Shown here piece by piece: positions 58,519-64,000 of a DNA stretch of 64,000 nt. Each line of letters starts with the position of its first letter. Within the stretch, counting starts at the first letter, position 1. The notes beneath the pieces are model-generated. The model was not told the origin of the DNA. It saw only the letters and a program-made list of their open reading frames with translations, and did no database searches. The translations under genes were made by a program, and so were the position numbers. The stretch comes from Takashimella koratensis (Eukaryota; Basidiomycota; Tremellomycetes; Trichosporonales; Tetragoniomycetaceae): positions 1,328,820-1,392,819 of the forward strand of contig BCKT01000007.1 in assembly GCA_003116875.1 (NCBI GenBank). Reading direction: 5' to 3'.

Positions 58519-59116
58519 GGCGGCGAGACAGAAGGTAGGGCTGGTAATCTAGGGCGTCGGAGGTAGCACAGAGAACCTACGTGATGTGGGCGGATGCACA
58601 TTCGTCCGCTTAGGCTGTGGCTTGTATTGTGATACAACCCAGCCATACCGAGCGTGAAAGGATCACACGTACCCCAGGTTTCACACCTCCAAAGGAAGGA
58701 CGCCATCCGTGCCACCTCTTGTCATCATGTCATCCTCCTCCCCATACTCATCCCCTCATCGCCCAAAACCCGTGTCCGAACTGATTCGGCTCCGTTCAGA
58801 ACCACACAAAACGTCCTCGCGCCTCTCCCTCGGCGCCCTCTTTTTGAGCTCGGATCAACCATCAATCGTTATCGCTACCTGCAAGCGACACTGACTGGCA
58901 AGCGAGGTACGATAAGACTTTTTCGAGGGTGGCGAGGACGCCGATCTTGATTTCTCGGTGACTTGACTATCCCTGGAGCGGCTTGGTCTCGTCGTCCCGT
59001 CGTTCCCTCGACCCCTCGGGATTGACTGAGAAGCCCAGAGCAACGCATATAAATACCCTACTCAATGTGAACAGGACCCCACTGTTCTGAACGTCTAACA
59101 ACCCGCTCATCTGAAA
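58519..59116. other. Divergent promoter region
   Basis: About 600 bp between the multi-TM gene and the 59117 gene. A TATA box at 59048 is listed separately. No gene. Confidence 0.5.
59048..59055 (+). promoter_or_regulatory. TATA box of the 59117 gene
   Basis: TATAAATA in the context gcatataaatacccta, 69 bp upstream of the ATG at 59117. Confidence 0.5.
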
Positions 59117-59882
59117 ATGGCGACCCTCGTCCATCCACCTATCACCGAACTGCCCTCGCCACTCCCCCACCCCTCTCCTCTCTTGCACTCTCCCGCCCCT
59201 CTCTTTTCCGCCTCTCCCTCTCACTCCGCTCCCACAGGTGCTCTTTTACCGCCCAGACCCCTTACACCTCCGCGCGAGCGCCAAAGCCCTGGGCGTACAC
59301 AGAGAAGAGGCATTCTATATCGCCGCATGGACCGAAGCTCGCCCTTGGCTGGAGGTGATCGCTACCCGACTGATTGAACTCGGTTGGGAAGCAGTGAGTG
59401 GACTAGGAGACGCTAGACGATGTTTGGGCAGCTTTGATAGCGTGGAGGATGGGCTGACCCTTTGAACTCAGATCGACGATGATGGCCTCGTGCTTGCCCA
59501 CGGCCAGAACAAAGTCGTGTTGACAGGCTGGACGATTGCGACACTTCCTGTCACTCCTCTTGGCCTCACCGAGCAGCCCACATCCGCTACCCTTCCCGAG
59601 GTGCTCATCACCGCCGACTCCGCTTGGCGAATCACGACCTCTTCCTTGTCTCGTTTCCCCCCTCTGGTTGACTGGATACACTTCACCCAGTGCCTCTTCC
59701 CCTCCCTCCTCACTCTCCCACCGGATTTCACCGACCACCGATACACTTTGCAGTACGGTGTCGATCACGCTTCGGGGGCGAGGGGGATCCCGTATGTTGG
59801 ATGGTTGGAGACACAGGAGGCGATGCTCAGATCTGTCCTTGGTGACGGGTACTTTAGGCGCATTCTCGAAGCTGCGGAATAG
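59117..59882 (+). CDS. Hypothetical 192-residue protein
   Basis: Best model: exon 1 at 59117-59128 (only MATL), exons 59238-59393 and 59472-59882; 579 nt, phases consistent. The frame of exon 2 has a stop upstream and no ATG, so a spliced start is needed. Exon 1 ends at GTCCAT, a weak donor, and the 109-bp intron is almost pure pyrimidine before CCCACAG. Readable blocks are VLFYRPDPLHLRASAKALGV, EEAFYIAAWTEARPWLEVIA, TRLIELGWEAIDDDGL and, near the end, YTLQYGVDHASGARGIPYVG with SVLGDGYFRRILEAAE*. No signal peptide or TM segment; looks globular. I do not recognise a domain. Confidence 0.6.
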
Positions 59883-61504
59883 TAGATGTGCCCTGTTGGA
59901 ATCCTTGTGTACCAGGTACGGTCTTAGTAACGATCAGCTTGTGATTTGTACTGTGATGCCATCTCGATTTTCGGACATGGGTTTTCGGGATTGCATCTGG
60001 ACAGAGCACCTCATTAGGGCGGCCCGAGTATGGTCCGAAAGGAAGGACAAGGTATCAGGTGACTGTCTGTCAGGATGCACAAGGGACAGGAGACAGGAAG
60101 GACACGGGCCGCTCATTTGTGTTTATGGGTGATCGGCCATGAGTCGCACGATCCGAGTAGACCAAGCAAGGGAACCATGACGCGGTCCGTGCGAGGTTGG
60201 GGAAGAGTTGTGCAGAGAGATGCGCCTGAAAATAAGAGGGCGCAAGGTTGGACAGAGTGGGAAGATACCATTTGTCAAAAGGAGCTGTGGAGTAGGCACT
60301 AGGTCCAGGTCAAGGTCAACGTCGATGTCGACGTCAATGCCAAGATGGCTTCCGCACGGATCGTCGCAAGGTGTCGAGTGAGCACAGGCCAGCTTTGATT
60401 TACTTTTGTCATTTGATTACAACTCGAGTGAGTGCATTGCCGATCTGTCGATCTCGATAATGGTTGTTGACGTTGTTGAGGCTCCCAAGCATAGATGTCG
60501 AGGGTATAAGCATAGACTGCATATGTGCTGCTTGGCCGTCACCTATCTATAGCCAGCCCTGGCACCCGTCGACCTCCACATTGCAGATTGCCTACCTTCA
60601 CCCAAGCCCGCGCCCTCCGCTCCGGTCTTTTGAACCGCACTGACCAATGGGGATTAAGATTTCAATTAGCATCGAAAGGAGGTCAGGAATAGGATCAGAC
60701 CGGGGGTTGATTACCTTTTCGACATGGAGCGGAACACGGACACGGACACGGACGGTAGACGCGCCTCGGCCTGTACTACTGTCCCAGCGAGACTCGTCCT
60801 CCCCGTCATCTGTTCTCACCACATCCACACCTCTCATCCACCTCACACCTCCTCCAGCTTCTAGCTGCCCGCTCCCCATTCCATCCCCTCCCCCCACCCC
60901 TCTCCCCCTCTCGCAGCCGTCACCGCACACCTGTCAATACCACCACCACACATACGCAAAAAGTTTAATTTCAACCCGCGCCAATCCTTACCACGCGCCG
61001 ACCCAAAATCCATTCCCTCCCTCCCTTCTACTCAAACCTTGCCCTCGTCATCGACCCCTTCATCCGGTCCCGCCTTGTTTCCGCCGTCACGCGACGACCC
61101 CCGAGCTTGACACTGCCCCATCTCGGGAATCACAACGACCGGTAGCTCGTTACCCGTAGCCCGTAGCCCGCAGCGGCCAAGCGTCCAACCTCGACTCGAC
61201 GCAGACTCGACTGAATGGCGACGATGATGATCATTTACGGTAGCAAGGCACACCCACGCTAGCTCAAACTGTCAAATCTCCCTTCTGTCTTCCCCCGTCC
61301 CAGTCTCGGTCTGGCCATTGCTTGTCTAGCGCAGTCCTCCAGCTGGCCAAACAAGTCCCAATCCACCATTTCATCCTACAATCCTACTGCTTGTCCATCT
61401 AATCCTCCAATCTCCCTTCCCAATCCTCGACTCGTCCCCCTCCCCCAATCTATATCAACAACACTCCACCCCCAATCCCACCTCCAACCACCTACTCCAC
61501 CACG
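59883..61504. other. Intergenic, upstream of the SH3/RasGEF gene
   Basis: About 1.6 kb. The last 500 bp is pyrimidine-rich, as in a long 5' UTR. No protein-like frame; a 170-codon Pro/Ser/His frame from 60647 is low-complexity only. Confidence 0.5.
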
Positions 61505-64000
61505 ATGAGCGCGACCGACGGGGTCGCCGGGCTTTCCTCTGCCCCGCTCCTATCCTCCTCCTCTTCATCCCCTCCTACCTCCCCGGGCCTCTTCGTTCAG
61601 GCGATCCACGATTTCGACCCTGCGATCATGCCAACCTCCGCCTCTCTCACGCACGACATGTACCTCGCCTTCCGTGCTGGCGAGGTCATCCGTGTCCACG
61701 TGCGCGATACCACCGGGTGGTGGGATGGAGAGCTTACGTCGGCCTTTGTCGAGCGGCGCGCAAGGCGGGGTTGGTTTCCGAGCAACTACGTACGCGAGAT
61801 GGAAGCGACCAGCGCGGGGATGGTAGCCGGGCCGCCAAGGAAAGGGAGCGCAAGCAGTACTGCCAGTTTCGATAGCTACGGGCTAAGGCGGACGAGCTCC
61901 CAACGGTTCTCGGCCGGGAGCGCAGCCGGTAGCGTCGGGATGGGCATCAGTACCAGCGCAGGGCCGCTAAGCATGGGTATGGGTCCATCAGCAGCGATGC
62001 AGGCAGCCCACGGGCGACAGATATCCGCGGCCACGCTTCATTCCCGCGCGTCGACATCCACATCGAGCCACGCCGACATGTCCAGTCCTGCACCCATCTC
62101 CGCCGCCCTCCAAACCCTTCTTCAACCAGTCACCCAGTCGCTCTCCCTCCTCCAAACCTCGATCCAATCGCGACGCGCCCATATCCAGCCCTCCACAGCC
62201 ATGGTGATATCCGCCATTCGGACCGCACTGCTCCAGATGGACTGCTTGAGTAAAGAGTCCCTCACGCTCGCGGCGCACCCGGTACTCGCGAGAGAACGGC
62301 GGTTCGTGCTCGCCGAGCTGTCCAAGCTGGTCGCGTGTGCGAAGCGAGCGGGATCGGACGAAGGCGATGAGCAGGCTCTAGAGGAGACGGGGAAAGCAGC
62401 TCGGAGCGTGTTCGCCAGCGTTAAACGGTTTCTCTACCTCGCCAACGAGTGCAACGTCGATGTCAACCCCACCGCTGTGGCTGGTGCCGCGCTCGGAGGC
62501 GCAATAGGTAGTGCCGGCACCGAGTCGGAACCATCATCAGCAACCTCTGTCGGCCCATCGACCGCATCCTCCTCATCTGGCCCGTCAGCAGCATCGATCC
62601 CTCCGCGAAATGAACCCTTGCGCGTGCGGATACCTACCGCCGCGTCGGGCAACGCGCGGATACAAGAAACCTTCCGTATGAAAGCCGCGAGCATGGCGGA
62701 CCTGCGCGCTGCTCGCCGTGCATCCGCTGCCTCCCCACCCCCACTTCCCACCGCGCCGCATCCGGTCACTCGCGCGCGCTCACCGACCTCCGGCACACCC
62801 GTCTCCGCCACGTTCTCATCGGGCAAATCATCCCCTGCCTCGGCACACTCGTACACCCAGTCTCACCTCCGTCATATGTCCAACCCCATCCCGGACGACA
62901 TGACCGTCACTCCCATGGACGCACATATCACGATTCCACCAATCAACACTGCCCCACCGCTGGCTACTACGCCATCGGCATACGCGACCGCCACTGCGAT
63001 CCACGAGGCCATCGCGCTCGCAGAGGACTCGCTCTTATCCGTGATCGCGTCTTTCATCGGCCACATCCACTCTCACCAAATCGACTCTCACCCTTCGTCC
63101 CATGCGTACCTGATTGAGCTTACCCGAGAGACGATTGACCGAGTTCGCGACTTGTTGACGATTGTTGAGGCGGTTGGGAGGCACGCGGCGGTTCTCCAGG
63201 CGAGAGGAGTGGCGGAGCTGAAAGCGGCAAGAGACGGGCTGTACGAGGTCGCGTCGCAGCTTGTGGAAGCGGCGGAAGTGGTTGCCAATGCGCCATTCGC
63301 AGAGTCTAGCGCAGACGACTACGATGGGAGTAAGGCGAAGCTGCTGCATATCACGACGACGACACTGCGCGCGGGCACCGAGTGTGTGAGGGTGGTCCGC
63401 CTCGCTATCCCCGAAGAAGGCCTGACTCCTGGGTTCGCGGTCTCTTCTTCGTCGACAGCCTCAACAGCGCGCCTCGAGCCTGTTGGAGAAAGGGGTCCGC
63501 ACACCCTCTCTAGCCTGCATCGGAAAGCGACGGGCCTCACGTCCTTGCAGAAGCAATACGAGAGCGGTGACACGCCGACCGTCTCTGAGGGCGGACACGA
63601 CGACGACGGACAAGAAGAGTTGGTTGACGAAGACGCAACGCTTCGAGTTCCGCAGGCTATGATGTCCCCCGCAATGTTAGCCGGGCGGCGCACGGTATCT
63701 GACACAGGACCTAGTCCACAGCCTTCGTCAAGAAGTCGAAGCTCAAGTTTGTCGTCCCCTGCTCCGCCGCCGAAACTCCAACGAAGGTCGCCTTCGCGCT
63801 CCGCCGATCTCGACAAGTTTACGAGCAACGACTACGACCTTGGTCTCCGGCCGCGAGAAGCGTCGGACGCGACTGGGGCCGGGGCAGGAGGGAGAGGAAT
63901 GTCGAGGTACTCTGTTGGATCCTCGACGAGTGCCACCACGGCCACTTCGACTCCAGTGACGATGGCGACTGCTTCTGAATCTGTCGAAAAGTTGACGGAA
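61505..64000 (+). CDS. SH3-domain protein, probably Cdc25-type Ras guanine nucleotide exchange factor (3' end outside window)
   Basis: The frame is open for 832 codons without an intron from the ATG at 61505 to the window end. Residues about 30-100 form an SH3 domain: FVQAIHDFDPAI (ALYDF equivalent), DMYLAFRAGEVIRVH, TTGWWDGELTSAF and RRGWFPSNYVREME. Two helical regions follow: residues about 200-310 (ALQTLLQPVTQSLSLLQTSI, VISAIRTALLQMDCLSKESL, VFASVKRFLYLANECN) and about 490-620 (IHEAIALAEDSLLSVIASFI, LTRETIDRVRDLLTIVEAVG). Ser-rich linkers lie between them, including SRSRSSSLSSPAPPPKLQRR. An N-terminal SH3 followed by a long helical and Ser-rich region is the layout of fungal Cdc25/Ste6-type Ras exchange factors, whose REM and catalytic domains lie at the C-terminus and would be past 64000. 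The RasGEF part is therefore inferred, not seen. Confidence 0.75.
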   Translation, partial: MSATDGVAGLSSAPLLSSSSSSPPTSPGLFVQAIHDFDPAIMPTSASLTHDMYLAFRAGEVIRVHVRDTTGWWDGELTSAFVERRARRGWFPSNYVREMEATSAGMVAGPPRKGSASSTASFDSYGLRRTSSQRFSAGSAAGSVGMGISTSAGPLSMGMGPSAAMQAAHGRQISAATLHSRASTSTSSHADMSSPAPISAALQTLLQPVTQSLSLLQTSIQSRRAHIQPSTAMVISAIRTALLQMDCLSKESLTLAAHPVLARERRFVLAELSKLVACAKRAGSDEGDEQALEETGKAARSVFASVKRFLYLANECNVDVNPTAVAGAALGGAIGSAGTESEPSSATSVGPSTASSSSGPSAASIPPRNEPLRVRIPTAASGNARIQETFRMKAASMADLRAARRASAASPPPLPTAPHPVTRARSPTSGTPVSATFSSGKSSPASAHSYTQSHLRHMSNPIPDDMTVTPMDAHITIPPINTAPPLATTPSAYATATAIHEAIALAEDSLLSVIASFIGHIHSHQIDSHPSSHAYLIELTRETIDRVRDLLTIVEAVGRHAAVLQARGVAELKAARDGLYEVASQLVEAAEVVANAPFAESSADDYDGSKAKLLHITTTTLRAGTECVRVVRLAIPEEGLTPGFAVSSSSTASTARLEPVGERGPHTLSSLHRKATGLTSLQKQYESGDTPTVSEGGHDDDGQEELVDEDATLRVPQAMMSPAMLAGRRTVSDTGPSPQPSSRSRSSSLSSPAPPPKLQRRSPSRSADLDKFTSNDYDLGLRPREASDATGAGAGGRGMSRYSVGSSTSATTATSTPVTMATASESVEKLTE

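Noticed and set aside
60647..61159. 170-codon Pro/Ser/His frame upstream of the SH3 gene
   Set aside because: Low-complexity, pyrimidine-driven; fits a 5' UTR better than a protein.

Overview
The window is nuclear DNA of a filamentous or yeast-like basidiomycete. The genes are intron-dense, with short GT-AG introns (mostly 35-110 bp) that often carry a CTGAC/CTAAC-type branch site. They have moderately high GC and are packed on both strands. The gene complement (CSC1/OSCA channel, Ypd1-type phosphorelay protein, RTA1-like and Prm10-like membrane proteins, Cdc25-type Ras GEF) and the intron style fit Tremellomycetes. Trichosporonales is my best guess, but it is inference and not proven by any sequence here.

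Layout, left to right. 1-1971: 3' part of the proteasome ATPase RPT5 (+). 2502-4773: a DENN-like LCHN/Anr2 (DUF2347+DUF4484) protein (+). 4774-6707: a stretch with at most a decayed gene. 6708-7749: a GST-only protein resembling the N-terminal domain of eEF1B-gamma (-), divergent from a 14-exon Prm10/ThrE-type membrane protein at 8812-12247 (+). 12454-15969: four tandem paralogues (-) of an unrecognised small membrane-anchored family. 17104-17191: an intron-containing tRNA-Val(AAC) (-). 17443-18926: a Sec14/CRAL-TRIO protein (+), convergent with a Tvp38/DedA-type Golgi membrane protein at 19226-21197 (-). A 3.7-kb gene-poor stretch with an assembly gap follows. 24937-26633: an RTA1-like seven-TM protein (-). 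27761-29428: translation factor eIF5 (-). 31068-37725: a CSC1/OSCA mechanosensitive channel (-) whose start codon is split by an intron and whose 748-residue tail ends next to a 161-bp poly-C tract. 38351-40778: an unassigned conserved-looking protein (+). 41269-45093: the Ypd1 histidine phosphotransfer locus (-) with two alternative 5' ends. 46540-46977: a DUF4267-type membrane protein (+). 48755-50531: an M50B-like metalloprotease (-). 50802-55718: an Mdm1/SNX13-type PXA-RGS-PX-nexin protein (-). 56222-58518: an odd multi-TM protein with Lys/Glu-rich and poly-Ser loops (-). 59117-59882: a small hypothetical protein (+). 61505 to the window end: the 5' part of an SH3-domain protein, probably a Cdc25-type RasGEF (+).

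The genes do not form one pathway. Many are membrane, trafficking or stress-signalling proteins (CSC1, Ypd1, Prm10, RTA1, Tvp38, Mdm1, M50B-like, Sec14), but this looks like ordinary eukaryotic gene order. The least explained items are the four-gene tandem family, the dual 5' structure of the YPD1 locus and the charged multi-TM protein. For nine gene models (LCHN/Anr2, GST, Prm10-like, Sec14-like, the four tandem paralogues, Mdm1, the multi-TM protein and short Ypd1) I traced every exon by hand, and the spliced length is divisible by three or the phases agree. Other multi-exon models are assembled from conserved protein blocks and a subset of splice sites.
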